DNA of 64,000 bases from Ancylostoma caninum (Eukaryota > Nematoda > Chromadorea > Rhabditida > Ancylostomatidae): contig JBAJFG010000071.1 in the NCBI GenBank assembly GCA_037903475.1, forward strand, positions 1,734,001 through 1,798,000, in the 5' to 3' direction. Made by a program: the position numbers and the translations under genes. The notes beneath the pieces were generated by a model. That model had not been told where the DNA came from. It did no database searches and saw only the letters and a list, made by a program, of their open reading frames with translations. Positions within the stretch are counted from its first letter, which is position 1. Each line of letters opens with the position of its first letter. Below are positions 1 through 13,700 of the stretch, piece after piece.

Positions 1-535
1 ACCGCAATAAACTAAATATGGTTTTTTTTCAATTAAAGGAGGACACCGCATTTAAACTAAATACTCCTAGGGCGGTGATCCCAGAAAATCCTCACCTTCA
101 TTTCCTACGCTCAATTCCTGGGTATTGAGGCCAAAACTAGACAGCAAAGACTTTTAAAGACCACACTTTTCTTGCCGACTTCATCCTATAAGGACAATGG
201 CGGCTAAAGATGAAAGAACTCACAAGCTAGATGTAGAGTTCGCTTACGAAAAATAATAATAAATTATAGATAAAATAGGGCAATAGATATGAGCCAATAC
301 ATTCTGAAAAAAACTGCTTTCAGGGGGGGGGGGGGGAGGAAGCGCACGTAGGTGCATGGAATATTCAATAAGTTTTTTTTATGATCCCTTTCCCAATAAC
401 GGTTCTTCTAGTGATTTCTACAATACTAACCGCTACCTACGAAATGTCTCCAAAAATGTCGCAGATTTAAAGGCAGAGGGCCATCTCGTTCTGCCTGTTG
501 GATTTACCAACATATCCCAGACCTTCTCATCATGT

Positions 536-891
536 TGATCCCTGGGATGTACATCAACAGGCACAGAAGCGACGAAATCCCCATTTTTGAAAGGCTGGAA
601 CAGGGTAGAAATTTGGAGCCCGGAGGCGGATCGCTCCAAGCTGTGCTGGCTGCTTGCCACGGCTGCCGCGTCGGTCAACAGTCTTGGCGTGTCCAGTCGA
701 TAAGATCAACGGCTTCACATGTCAACTCGGATTGGCAAACTGTTACAGACCCCGTCCTGGAAGACGGGTTCATAGACCATTCTGAGACAATTTGTGTATA
801 CCGTTGGAACCATCGCGCCGAGTAGATGCAGGATCTGCTGTTAGCTGAACCACGAAAATGAGGTGGACCCCTGCCTTTAAGAGAAAACTCG
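536..891 (+). repeat. Dispersed repeat, copy A
   Basis: This roughly 350-bp segment is visibly related to 22880-23215 (same orientation) and 60890-61260 (opposite orientation). Shared blocks include the GATAAGATCAACGGCTTCAC stretch and the run around the CCCGTCC/GGACGGG words. The outer end reads into a CTGCCTTTAA motif also used by fold-back repeats at 49-52 kb. No coding capacity or clear terminal repeats were seen, so the element class is unknown. Confidence 0.7.
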
Positions 892-3800
892 CTTTGATTC
901 CGAAGAGGAAAGGTTCATGGTTGGGTCTGATATGTCCACATTTTCTAGTGGTAGGTGTAAATAAACGCTCAATGAAAACACCCACGTGATTCTCGATTAC
1001 TCAGTGAAGCAATGTGTAATAGTTCTGGCTGACGGCGTAGTTTATGCAACGAAAATTCATAAAATACGGGCTGTTCTATAACATTTTTAGAAGAAACAAA
1101 ATAAGTAAAAACACCAAATTCGGAGCTGCAGGCGTTTTTTTTTTCACCTTCTCGTCAGATGAGCCAACAAATAAACTCATGATCAGATCATCGCTCAGCT
1201 TTGCACTATGTATATGTAGTCCTTCTTTCAGCGTTTCTTCGAACACCTACTTCCAGTGCATTCTACAGAAGCTTCTACGGCACATATCCTAGTGGACTTC
1301 TGGCTCGGACTCTCTGAGTCACTGTCTTTGTTCCATGTAAGTTTTTGTCGCAAATGATGCTAAGGACACACTTCATGACGGGTTCAAGCCGGAATAAGCT
1401 CTAGCTCCAACCACCATTCAACCTCGGCTGAAAAGATTTAAATAGGTCTGCAGAACTGAGCTTTGTTACGAGGTCACTGGCGGTCACGTTGAACAGCCGT
1501 TAATCCTTACTATCAGACGTGCCAGGAAAGCCAAATGGCAAATAAACACCCACATTTAGAGAGCCGACGACATGGGCTGATAACCTATCGCTCGTTTATT
1601 GATGGACAAAGCAAACCCCTTGTCCGATTCTTTTTCTTTGTATCAGTTTTATTTCGCTGCCGCAAATTTACTTCCTGCGAATGCTCAGAAATAAACCTTT
1701 GTTAAAGACAGCACTCACGATAAAAAAAACGTTGCCCATTTCCTTATGGAATTGTACTCCGGGGTCTACTTTTGTGCCCATAGTAGAGGAAAGATCATCA
1801 AAAAAGGCTATGTTTGCGAGAAATACTACGTTGACTACACATCCTTACTTTTGTACTTAGTTTGTTTTGAACCTCAGTGTTCTACGCGCTCAAGCATTCT
1901 TAACGCTCACCCCCAGTAAATATCGAATGGTAACGAGAAAGAGATTGAAAATCGCACAGCGTTACCACGACATCGTGTTATCAATTCGTTTCCATGTTTG
2001 GAATCACTGAACGATTGCACATTTTATTCGCCACACAACAAATTCTCTCATGTTTCTACAGCAACTGACAGGAGAGTGGCCAATTTCGTCAATTCGAGTA
2101 ATCGCTCAGCGCTTTGTTGGAAAACGCTCCAATCCAGTCCAGGTGCAGTCATCTGTTCCTGGGCAGGTTCCTGTTGCCGCTGCACATGACAATCGAAGGT
2201 TGATCTGCAGTACAGGACAACAGTGCACTTCTGTCCCGTTGTTTGTCTGTTTCTCTATATCACCTAAGTCGATTCTTTCAAAATTTTGCCAACCGATCTG
2301 AAATGTTTTGTTGCGTCTCATGCTATAATCTTGCGCCATGACCAAGATTATGCAAATCTTGGTGCGTTTGGATATTCGAGTAACTTCATGCTCACTTCTT
2401 CTTTTTGATAATTCCTGATGATTTCAAAGGCGAAACGACGGTACCGTAACAGAGGGTAAGGCGCAATAGCCTTGAAGCACTGTTGCAAGAGGAATGTCTA
2501 AGAATCTGCGTCCTTCTGCTACGTGATAAGACCATATTCCGAGCAGCTTAAAAGCTCCCAAGTTTTGATTCGATGATATATTTGATGCTGAAGTTCTCCC
2601 CATTGTCGGTAAACTGACATTGCACGTTGCATCCAGATGTATCGTGAAAAAGTCCTGAAAACTTTGACGAAAATAAATTTGACAAGTGTGTCTTTGAAAA
2701 AAACCACGAATTGCCTCCTGATTCGCATTCTGTTTGATTGATTTCTTCTAAAGACGTATTTCCCTCAGCAGTTCAGACGATCTGGTAGGGAATTATTGGG
2801 GATCCTCTCAAATCTTATGCTTGTCTGTAGATGTGCACTCAGTGGGGCTGCAAATCCGAATCGTCCTATTGCACCACTATTCGCATAAATGTATCTCAAA
2901 CCCTTGTAACAAGTTTGTATGTCGAGCATGCTTGGAGCTAGTGGCTTTTTTCAACCGTCACCGTAATTCTGGTATTTTTATTTATTTCCCATTTATTTTT
3001 TATTTATTCATTCATTTATTCCTAATCACAACAACGGTGCCATTCAGAACCAAAGTGAAGATCACCTTATGCAATAGTGCCGACGACAAACAAAAACAAA
3101 ACATAAATAATAAGATTAACTCAGCAGGACGAACTACATGTGGGTAAATACAATTGGATGTCATGAAGCGAGGACTATAAAACCTGCCCAAAGGAAAAAG
3201 AAAATTTGGAAATTATGAAGACTCTGGAAAAGATTTTGCCGATGAGACATTTCTCAAAGCAATTCACGTGTAAATAATTCTAGCTGTTATTGTTTCTAGG
3301 ATAAAGTTCAGAACTGACTCTAGACGTGAAATAACCGTTCACCACCACAAGCTTCCAGGTGTAGATATGGTTAATTTTTCTAAATGTGCCGACAGCAACG
3401 TACGCTGTGACAGTTAGAAACCATAGGACCTTTGAGACAAACACGCATCACCTCGTATAGCCGCATCATAGCAATTTTCACTTCACAATCGTTTAAAAAT
3501 CCTTGAATTTTGAGACAGGCGTAAAAAGTTTGGCTTATTCCCTTCGTCAGTCCCAGAACCAGACCTTATTGCTTGTATCTCCTCCGTTAACTGTGATTGG
3601 TGTTAGTTAACTTTTTTAGCTCAATGTTTATTTTCTTTTCTACTAACATTCTTCACTGAACTGGTTGAAATTAGAGGCGAGGATCTGTCATTGTTTCGTT
3701 TTAGCGCATGTCTTCATGGAATAAATAAATAAATAAATAAATGCGTTCATTTGCGAAGCCTCAAGAATGAAGGCTGATTTCAAGGTCAACACCATTTGCT

Positions 3801-4519
3801 CACAAAGACATGAATCAGCTCTACTTCTACATATGTTCGCCCACTTTTCTTTTCATCTGTTTCTACTTTATTTTCCTCTTCTTCTAATACCATATATGTA
3901 TCTTCTTGATAAGCATTGGCTACCATTCTGACGTGATATCACGTTAAACGGTTCTGACTCGTACCCTCAACCACTCGCAGGTTGTAGCCCAGGAAAAATC
4001 TCGATGTCCACCGCTCGTAGGACCAGTTTCCGCAAACTCCCCTTTCATAAGGGTGCAAAGCGTTTAGTGAAAGCAAACAAAGTCTCTCGTGATCCACAAG
4101 TTGTGCATGTATTAACGCACGCGAAGCCCGCCACCGAACTCTTCTGTAACTGCCTCTTCTGAAAGGAGGTGGACTCTCTCTCGTTAGAGTGCCATCATTT
4201 CCCTCTTACTTTCACTCAGTTTTAACTTTAGCCCAACTCGAAGTGAATCGCTCTTTCTGCAATCAAATTTTCGAAGAAGCTAAAGTGTGGCAGGTTTTTC
4301 GGAAGGGTGCAGAGACACGAATCCCGCTTCCTCTACATATTTTGCCATTGCATTAGTGAGAGATTCAACATCTCCTTCGCTTACACAAGAACAAACAGGA
4401 CCGAAATTCTTTGTCAGCCGAAAAAAGCGTTGTCGGACTCGACGCAAGAGTGGTGAAATTGGTTATCAGAACGATAAGTATTGAATTGAGGAATGAATGA
4501 AGAACGAACAAACGAACGA

Positions 4520-4566
4520 ACGAGATAACAAATGAATGAATGAATGAATGAATGAATGAATGAATG
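4520..4566. repeat. AATG tetranucleotide microsatellite
   Basis: About ten tandem AATG units, preceded by a short AACG run starting near 4503. A simple repeat with no sign of function. Confidence 0.9.
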
Positions 4567-4687
4567 TTGAAACAGTTACACTGAGAATTCCTTGTTGTTT
4601 TGCTCCCAAATATTTTGCAGCAAATACTATGAACCCGTTACTGCTCTGACTGCTCCCTGGGATATAATGGGTTAGCAGAGAACATCT

Positions 4688-4757
4688 CTCTTCTTCTTCT
4701 TCTTCTTCTTCTTCTTCTTCTTCTTCTTCTTCTCCTCCTCCTCCTTCTTCTTCTTCA
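4688..4757. repeat. CTT trinucleotide microsatellite
   Basis: About 70 bp of CTT units interrupted by TCC units. In one minus-strand frame it reads as a lysine/glutamate run, which is a composition artefact and not a gene. Confidence 0.9.
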
Positions 4758-6356
4758 GATCCCGCCGCGACCCTGCGACGACGATATTCGTCTGTCTTCG
4801 AGGGCAGTATTTTACACGATTTCTTGAATTGGTGAACGATTTAGGGAAGTGCGGCGGATGCCTCACCTATGACCAAACAGTGATGTTACCTTAGTTCAGT
4901 TATTCATAGAGCGGGTTGCTTACTTTGGTCTTTTCTCGATGGTCGCTCCCACAAAAGCGCTGCATATCGTAGTATTTTCGGTTTTATTTTGCTGATGGCG
5001 CATGCTCCGCCCACTATCGATCGATCCGACCCTTCCATTTTCATCGCCACTGACATCATGCACACCACTAGGATAGTTGCTTCCAGCAATGTTGCGCCTT
5101 CTCGGCAGCAGTTATATAACGTTGCTGGAGTGGGCTGCGGTCACTGCGTTGACGGACCAGGCAGCAGTTAAAAAAAAAGTCAAAAAATGACATGAATCCA
5201 AAGTGCCGTTTCATGGACCGTCAGAAGACAATACCAGGCTGAGGCGGAAAGTGTGGTTGCCAGCTCATATAGCCCCTCGTCAACCCTTCTACAGGTGTAT
5301 TCTCCAGTGCAGCAATGCAAATCTTGAGAATTCAGCTGTTCGAAACTAGAGAGCGGACAGACGGCTTCCGGTGGTCTTGTGCATTTTGATGCAGCAAGAT
5401 GTTTTGTAATAAGTGGCAAGACCCCGCTTCCATAGCTACTCTGCTTGAGACACTATGACGCTCTCATTATGGTCCCATGTTATGTGACCTAATATAAGGT
5501 GTGATCTAAAGGGCACTTTTTCCACCATCGATGATCCTCTCCAAGTTGCGAGAAGTTTGATATATAGTCGACAAAAGTTACTTTATAATCCCATGGAGCG
5601 AGCCCTCTATGCTCAACAGTTCCGTGGTTACAAAGCGCTATTTCAGGAAAATATCGAAAATTTCAAAGTTTGATAAACGAAGCAAAAGGAGTGAAACTTC
5701 GTTCTACTGCGCAAAAACACCATTACAATAACATTTCATTAACATTCGCGGCAAAGGCTTTAATTTTGCACCTGATAATCTAGTTTCCAATGAAATTCTG
5801 GATGCTAATGCCCTGAGAGCATAAGCTTGCACGCATCCGAAAACGGGCACGGCACCATCTTATAGATCTCGACACGCTGATTCCAAAAATATATAGATGG
5901 TAGTGGATAGCTCCGCTCTGAACCGAGTTATATCAAAAAGACGCAAAAGACGCGCCTTTGCGTCTTTTTCGTCTTTTTTCCAAAGATTACCGACGGCATT
6001 GTACATCTCATTGAGAGACGTAGCACAGACACTACGACACTATTCAAAAGATCTGTTTTAGATTGGCCTTCGTAAGCAGACTATGCTTTATTTATTCTTG
6101 TTTGTAAACCTGATTGTTTTCTGTGCTTCACCTTCATTTTGAAAGTTCAAATACATTTCGTGACGTTCTGCCTTACCATCTTTACTTTGTCGGCAAGACC
6201 ACCTTTACTCTGTAAGCAATCATAACCAGCTTTTTTTCTCTCTCAAATTCACGAATTACTCCTCGTCGTGATATAAATTATTTTTTCTGCTCTCTGCCTT
6301 CTATTCCTGTCCGTTCTATGTAAACAGTCCCAAGCAGTGTAATTGCAGGTAGCAGC

Positions 6357-6395
6357 ATGACTGAAGAGGATACCGAGGCTGCAAATGGGCTGAAG
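6357..6395 (+). CDS. Possible first exon of the SLC22-like transporter
   Basis: An ATG follows a plausible spliced-leader acceptor (TAATTGCAG, nine bases upstream) and opens 13 codons before a GTGTGT donor, ending in phase 0. The next exon of the transporter at 10732 also needs phase 0, so the two join in frame to give a short acidic cytoplasmic N-terminus. The link is inferred: the intron would be 4.3 kb, the 10732 acceptor (AAAAG) is weak, and no transcript data are available. Confidence 0.35.
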
Positions 6396-6591
6396 GTGTG
6401 TTGGATATCTTTTCTTGATGGGAATCACTCGCTATTGAGGCTTACATAGCACAGGCATAGCAGCTATTAAGGTGCTCTGGCTTAGCATGGGATTACACTG
6501 CCAGATAGAAAGGAATGCCCTCATCATTTCTTTCTAGAGAGTGCTCAGTGTGGAAACAGGATTTTCCGAATCCATCATGTACATATAGATC

Positions 6592-7053
6592 CTATTTCTT
6601 ATCTACCACTAATAAGTAATGTTGCATCATTGTGAACGATAATAGATGTTTTCTCGTGACCGTAAGCCAACCACATGTCCGTATCCTGACGACTACCCTT
6701 TCTGAAACATTCTCTGGGCTGGTATTCATGATCAAATAACCAAGCAAAACCAGGTTAGCAAACCAGCCTTCACATATTGCTTCTCTTGGCATTACGTAAT
6801 CTATACCAGAACCAAAAGCGCTAACCGTCACAAGTCCCTTGCTAATCATTTTATGAATCCCAGTCCTGGACATGACCTCCAAGTGCGGTGGCGAGGAAGT
6901 AGTTCTGTTCAAGAACCGATCTTTCTCTCGCACCTTTGGTTGGCTTCCAAGAATACAGTGTACGTTCGAATACGATGTGTTTAGTACTACTGCGCATATC
7001 AAAATTATGTATCCCTCAAGTCGATCAACATTTTGGTTCATATTGGCTCCCAC
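6592..7053 (-). CDS. Unassigned 153-codon open frame
   Basis: This is the longest open frame in the first 7 kb. It opens at a GTG rather than an ATG, with an in-frame ATG four codons later. It has two short hydrophobic stretches and unbiased codon use. I do not recognise a family, and no matching exons are visible on either side. It lies inside the proposed first intron of the transporter, on the other strand. It may be chance or the relic of an old insertion. Confidence 0.15.
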   Translation of the reverse strand: MGANMNQNVDRLEGYIILICAVVLNTSYSNVHCILGSQPKVREKDRFLNRTTSSPPHLEVMSRTGIHKMISKGLVTVSAFGSGIDYVMPREAICEGWFANLVLLGYLIMNTSPENVSERVVVRIRTCGWLTVTRKHLLSFTMMQHYLLVVDKK

Positions 7054-7812
7054 AAAACGAAATCTGTTCCATAAAATCTTCTACATGTACAGAGCCTATG
7101 CTCTTATTCCCCATATAAAGGCAATTCATACTAGCTGTGTGCGTCAGTAGCGCGTCACACGCGTACATTTACGAAGGATTTTCCATGAAGATCGGTCAGC
7201 GCAGCATGTACATCCTCAATGAAAAGAACGCGTGGCTGCCGCCAGGGTGTGAACCAGGGATGAGCGGAAGTCAGATTTGAAATTTCGGAACTCGGAAGTC
7301 GGAATTCAGAAGCCCCAAAAAACACCGGAATATCGAAGTGCCGGAAGTCGGAAGTACAGAGTAGCCAATACATGTATCTACGGAGATTTGAATGGGGGAG
7401 GAGGTTAACAAGTGTATTGCTAGATCAATGAGTGTTCATTCGAAAAGCTTCATCCAATTGTGCCCATGAATGACGTTACCTAAGAATTCAAAAACAGAAG
7501 AAGAATGAGTCACCGATGGATAAAGGAAATATCAGTACTAGTAAACAGTAAACCATGGTGGTCAGACAAGGAAAACTCAACAGTTGAGACGAAAGCTTTT
7601 TGGAATGGTGTAGCCATCACACTGCTCCCAGAATCACAGCTTACAGTGAAGTACGTAGAGCCTTATTAGCACCGTTTTCACTCCACTCCTCCACTCTACG
7701 GTAGTTTCTCTTGTCAATTATCCAGTAGAGTTTTCACATCATCTGCGCAGTATCCTGAGCGACCCTATGGTTTGAAAGAAGTAATCGTTTTTTCTGGACC
7801 AATTCTATACTA

Positions 7813-9088
7813 TTAGGTGCGTGCAAAACTTCCGGGGCAGTTGCACCTAATTTTTCAAAACGCCATAACTTGACCCAAAGTCAGCAATTTTGTTTAAAAC
7901 AAAAACCGTTAGCATCTGCATAATGTTGCCAATATGGCATAGAAAATTTTTTCCAGAAGCTAAAAATTTGACAGGTCTACACCTGTAATAGTGGCACACG
8001 TCGTTTTCCAGTAGGGTCTGTTCATTGGAAGTTTTGCAGCGGAGGTAAAGCCATAGAAGGTTGAAATGGGGGTAGTCTGTTAGAGACAGGTATAGGGAGT
8101 AAAATAAGTTAGGCAAGAATTTCGGAGCACGAGTGGCCAATTCTTTATACGGTTGACACTTCAACGCGCTGGTGTGCGTTATACCACAGCCGGATCAGAG
8201 ACCACATATTTCCACCTGTGTCGGCCCTATGCTTAAGAGGTTTCCCGTGATTACTTTAGCGAAAAGCAACTACTATAGGGAGATTATTGGGCATTCATTA
8301 AAAAACAAATTCATTGCAAATGAGTCACGTTGCTGACCATGAAAGATCAAATTTTTTTAAAGGAAGGTAGTGATGGTTCAGCCATTTTTTAGGTGGGTGG
8401 CAGGAGCCCGGGCCTTGGCATGACCTCCTCCTATTGTCGTACCTGACCCAGTCTCTATCAACAATAGCAATTCTTCCATGAAACGAATTGTTAGGAAATC
8501 TGAAGGGCGAATACCTGCAGATTTGCCAGTGTAGACGTTGTTGCTCTTCGCCCAACTCACGCAAAATCCATCTACTCACCTTCCCCTTCTTACCGATTTT
8601 CTTCAAGTGACGAGACATTGTTGACTGAATTCCCCGTAATGTCTTGCGCACTTTGCACAACGTCTGGTTCAACCTGCTCTTTCCTGCCGCCTGTGCGATG
8701 ACCAAATCTCTGACCAACTAGTGAAGCATTCTCCAGGCTCTCATCTCCGCTCAGAATTCCTAGGAACATTTGAGCACCTGACGTTTTAGAGAAAATACTC
8801 TCCACAAACGCATTATTGATGCTGTGGATCGCTCCTCTTGTTGATCTTCTAGATTTGACTTCATAAAGCGAAATTTCTCAAATTATTGCACAGCTCACAA
8901 CATTGGTTTTACACCCAAAACAAAGCAACGCTGTGACGTAGACCCGAGCCAAAAGTGGTATAGGTAGCAGATGTCTTAGGCTACCGTCATACATGAAAAC
9001 CGTTGCAGGATATCCCAAACGCAAGCAGCAAAACGACGTTGAACGGTGAAATACCACTAACTGCCCCGGAACTTTTGCACGTACCTAA
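7813..9088 (-). mobile_element. Mariner element nested inside the hAT element
   Basis: The termini are TTAGGTGCGTGCAAAA at the left and its near-perfect inverse at the right (TTAGGTACGTGCAAAA when complemented), flanked by TA dinucleotides at 7811-7812 and 9089-9090. The length of 1276 bp is normal for a full mariner. The minus-strand interior encodes a recognisable but degraded transposase. It inserted after the surrounding hAT element. Confidence 0.9.
8325..8717 (-). pseudogene. Mariner transposase fragment
   Basis: The translated frame has the mariner order: a TMSRHLKKIGK block (normally TVSRHLKQIG), a degraded WVPHEL-type block (WILRELGEEQQ), then a block in the position of the first catalytic Asp that retains D and W followed by YDNRRRS. 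About 130 codons remain of roughly 340. The catalytic region is altered from the usual DEKW pattern, and the rest is in other frames or lost. Inactive by inspection. Confidence 0.75.
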
Positions 9089-10731
9089 TATTTAGTCAGT
9101 TGACAGAACGCGTATGCTGAGCGAGAGTGGATGGTTTCGAAGTTTTAATCGCCCTTTTCACCATGTACCCAATGTTCAGCAGCATTCTCTTATCCAAATA
9201 ACTCTGTGATTTCATTCACATGCTGATATTAGCACTGAACTTAGTAAACATATTTGGTACGACATAAACAGTAACAACCGCAGCCAGTGCAACGCAACTT
9301 CCAGGATTTCATCCTTTGAGAGAGAAAAAGATGAAAGTTCCGAGTAGAGGTTGTTGCCTCCCTATGTTCGTGTGGTGCGATGGATGACGACAATGCACGC
9401 AAGAAAACAGAAGATAGACATAAAGCGCCAATTTTGGTATATGTATTACTGCTGGCTAGGGTAGACGGTGTCGGATACCTGCTAAGAAGCTCTGCGAAGC
9501 TCATATGACAAAATCCAGCTTGGTCACCCTCCAAAACTTCCGAAAACTTCCGGCTTTTAAGCGATTTTTTGGAAGTCGGAAGTCGGAAGCTCGAAAACGC
9601 CGGAATATCGGAAGTTCCGGAAGTCTGAAGTCGGAATTCCGCTCATCCCTGGTGTGAACGCGTGCGTCTGGGTGCGTCAGCTATGCAACTGGCCTTATCA
9701 TCCATCATATAGGCACGTGCGCTTCAAACCTACGCACTTAGTATAAATTGCCCTATATGCCACAGTTCTTCTCGTAATTCCCATAGATGAAAATATTTTG
9801 TTTGGATCCAAATTAAGTATCAATCTACGACTGTTGAACAGATTAATCATTGTAACTGAACAATCAATAGTAGCTCAGTCCAATATCGTTACTGATAACC
9901 TCAGAAAAATGCTTCGTGTCATACTTCCTCCAAGGTTCTGTACGTTGTCGTCGTCAATTTGATCCCAACCTTCCCGCACCGTACGCAGTCTTCGAGTCGT
10001 CGACTATGTTGTACTGCTTGTTATTCCGGTAAACTTGGCTCACGATTATAGCCCTTATATTCTCAGCTGGGTTACAGTCTGTTGAACACGCAGGCCAGTC
10101 CATTGTATGTACGCTACTCGATCTACTTTTACTACTACTATTTGATCTACTTCAAAATTAACACATAGCTTTGATGCAAACAAAATGTCATAGCTAGTAT
10201 CTTTGTCGCAAGAAAACAAGAGTGACCCAGTAAGAATATTTCTAGCCAGTAAGAATATACCAAGTAAGAATATTTTTGTACTTACTTAAGCGAATGGAGC
10301 TGGTTCCGTCTTGATCGGATGTTTTGGAACTTTGTTATGCATGGTTTTTGGGGTGGATTCCGACACGCCCGTGTAGATGATTGCGAGTTAAGTTCTCCAG
10401 TCGTGACACTTCCAGTCTTCTTTGTCCTGCGATCACCACGCAATCGGATTATTTGTGCCTTTGACATGAGTGTAGGCAATTCAAACAGGTGAAAAGGAGT
10501 GGTTCGATCAGCGCTGTCACTTTTATCAATTGCTAAACGCTTTTTTTTCGCAAAGATGCCGGAAGGACGTCTCTGGCCTGTCCCAGAAGTTCACGAATAG
10601 CGACAGAGAAGAAACATTTTTGTTTACAACCAGAACTTTTTTTGTAGAAACATATTTGTTGAGATACGATGGTGACCTGAGTAAAAGTTCTGCAACACTT
10701 TTTACTTTGCCCGAAGCTTACATAAGAAAAG

Positions 10732-13700
10732 GCTCAATTTGAGGCTGCATCGTCGCCAAATCCTCCGGATGACAGAAGTCGGGCGTCGTCACTGGTCATC
10801 AACTATTTGCACCTGGATGCTGACAAAGTCCTCTCGGCATATGGCAAATTTGGTCGCTATCAGGTCAGCATGCTCCTCATCATTCTACCTATTATCTATT
10901 TTACCCCTGCAATTCAGAAGAATCATGCACGATTAAACTAAACATCGTTGAATTCAATTCCAGATGGTCACCTATTTGATTACAAACAGCGTGCACATCC
11001 TGTTCGCCATTAACATGATGGTAATGCCGTTCATCACCGAAGATCCAGTGTTTGAGTGCCAAATTACGCCACCAGAAGGGGTGAAATGGGTGAGTACCGC
11101 GTTAGTCTTGGGAAGATATCAAGCATTTTTCCAACCAAGCAAAGAAAAGCATCTTCGATGCCGAATCGCAATAGGATGGGGTGTTTGTAGGCGTGAACAC
11201 ACATATTTTACAGAAGCAATATTCTCTGCCTCCCAACAATTCACGGATTCCGACAGAAATGGGGTACAAATAATCTGCTGCATGTACGCTGCTACTAGTT
11301 GCGCTGTTGCAGCACCGAGAAACCATTATAGCTGAAGAGGAATAAAATATGAATGAATAAATTCGTATTTTCGACTATGAACAATGGGAAATTCAGGTCC
11401 TCGAGCAAGCGAGAGAAGAACAGCCTTAGAGGAAATATTAGGTTGATACATAATTAATGCGGCTTTTTTCTCAAATTCTTTTCTCGTTGAAATTTGAAGC
11501 TTCTTAAATGATTTTTTTCAGTAGAACGATGCTTTTTTCCCACTTTATAAAGATGCTATCAAAAACTCTATCCAGTCCTGCTATTGGATGCATTACCACT
11601 CCGGGAACCGTTAGAATGCAGCACAGCAGTTCCATGACCTCAACTAAATATTGGTTGAAGAACAATCAACAAGGCCAAGTCGAAATATGTTTAAGTTATT
11701 GAAATAGAGCAGCACCATTCTCGCAGACCAAGAAGGAAGAGCTTTGAGATCAGATTCCGATGGCCAGAAGTTTTTGGCAGTAATGGAAGAGAAGGAGGTT
11801 CGATTGACGAGATTCTTCAGAAATGGAGTCTGCTCGTCGTGTTGCAGGAAATCGAGGGAAATTCGGAAACGTTCAGCTTCATTTCTGCCTGAAAGTTTGT
11901 GGGGACCCAATGAGACAGTCTCCATGCTCTTTGGAGCCCTGTGAGAGGAAGAACGATGGTAAAGGGCTCCACGCTGAAGTCTTCATTCAGCACTATCGTG
12001 GCGAAGCTTTCGTCCTCCTCGACGGCTGCCCAGAGTTGCTGATGCTCGCAATTTGATGGTGGACCTCTTCTTTCTTCTTCTGCAAAGCTTGTAATAAATA
12101 TGAATCATACTTCAACTTTACCTTACTGACTATTCCTTTGTCAAAAAAATTTGCTGAGATTACTAAATGACTCTGCTGCATTCCAATATTTTCCGAACTG
12201 GTGAAGAATACTATGGTGGATGTGGGTGCAATTTCTGATAGCGCCTTTGTTAAACGTAAAAAGAGGATTGTTATCATAAGAAATCCTTTTGGAAAACATC
12301 AAGTTTTAATGATGGAACAACTCGCGAAAAAACTCGCACTAATTATGCACCAACCTAATACATATAAGAAGGGCTGTAGCGTTTCATTCCTCTCGAGTAC
12401 TTGAAGGCTTGGATCTGTTTCCGAATTGTTATTCGAATTAACTGAATTATTTGATTCTGCTAGGAAATAGTACGTCAATAAAGGGCCAGATTGTGCATTA
12501 GTGCCTGTTAGCTTAGCCCAAGCAAGTGTTTCACCGATTTACAAGGGGCCGTCATAAGTTCTTTCACACCATATTCAGTACTACCACAGCAGCAGAATCC
12601 AACGTAATGGCATGACCTCTATGACCGCACTAAGGCAACTCATTAGTAACTCAAATAACCTAACAGATCTGCTAATCTGCTATTTACTTTTTCAACAGCT
12701 CAAATTAGAATAGGATGCGCACTATACATGTGACCGAATCGAATATATTCGACGAAATTTTCGAATATTCGAATATTCATTCGTTCGGGTTTTCGAAGAA
12801 TGGGCATATTCGAACTATTCATTCATTCGGGTTGTTCATAATTAGAGTTATTCGAATAATTCTTTATTCGGTCTAGGAAAAGCTGGCATTCGAACAATTC
12901 GTTCATTCGACTGTCTGAGAAGTGGCAACTTCGAAATATACGTTTATTCGGCTTGGGAACATTTGACATTTGAATGATGATGGCATGATGGTTATTATCA
13001 AGAGCAATAGGTATCCACCAACAAAGTCATTCCTCAAAGGCTCGTTGCGACCCTCAGCAATTCCCGCAAATCGCCTGACGAGAACCTGATATGTCCTGAG
13101 GCCGATCTTTGCAGGTGGGAGTAACAAAGCTTGATGGTGGCGGCCAGGAACGAAAACTTTGAAAGCTATAATTGAAATGATATTGGACAGAATATTCGAT
13201 TCGAATTACTCATTCATTCAATGGTTTCAAAAAGTCGGTTATTCGAATGATTCATTCATTCGGGTAGCCGAAAAGTTCTAAATTCGAATAATTCGTTCAT
13301 TCGTATGTTTTGAAAACACCTTATTCGAATTATTCAAATGTTCGAATATTGCAAAAAGCCCCATATTCGAACTATTCAGAATTCGAATGTTTCAAATTTT
13401 CTATTTTTCGAATTATTCAAAAATTCGAATATTTCAAAAATCGTCGAATATTCCAATGTATAATGCGCACTCATCGCAACACAGTGGTATCCCTTCTTCG
13501 AATCCTTCCGAAGCTTTCCTTAGCTTCATGGCACGTGTTCAAACTTATGTATTATGTAGGTGTTAATTTGTTCTTGAACACCGGTAGCATCAAACAGTAA
13601 ACGGTTCGAATTGTTGCTGCATAAGAATTAGCTCTCAGCACAGAATTCCATCCACGCACCACTCCAGGAGACGCACTTGCTCCATGAGCAAATTATAAGT

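Larger units (their letters stand above)
1..6300. other. Gene-poor intergenic DNA
   Basis: I recognise no gene here. Short open frames occur in all six frames, but none has a family resemblance or convincing splice signals. The stretch holds one copy of a dispersed repeat (about 536-891), simple repeats at 3720-3741 (ATAA), 4520-4566 (AATG) and 4688-4757 (CTT), and a G-run near 326-337. It may contain the promoter of the transporter gene downstream. Confidence 0.6.
7255..9651. mobile_element. hAT-type DNA transposon with 8-bp target duplication
   Basis: The element starts CAGGGATGAGCGGA and ends with the inverted form TCCGCTCATCCCTG. It is flanked by a perfect 8-bp duplication, GTGTGAAC, at 7247-7254 and 9652-9659, which is diagnostic of hAT transposons. 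Subterminal regions at both ends carry repeated GGAAGTCGGAAGT-like words, the usual transposase-binding architecture. Without the nested mariner (7813-9088) it is about 1.1 kb. No hAT transposase frame is visible, so it is non-autonomous. Confidence 0.9.

Noticed and set aside
4672..4866. Lysine-rich minus-strand frame
   Set aside because: Most of it is translation of the CTT microsatellite.
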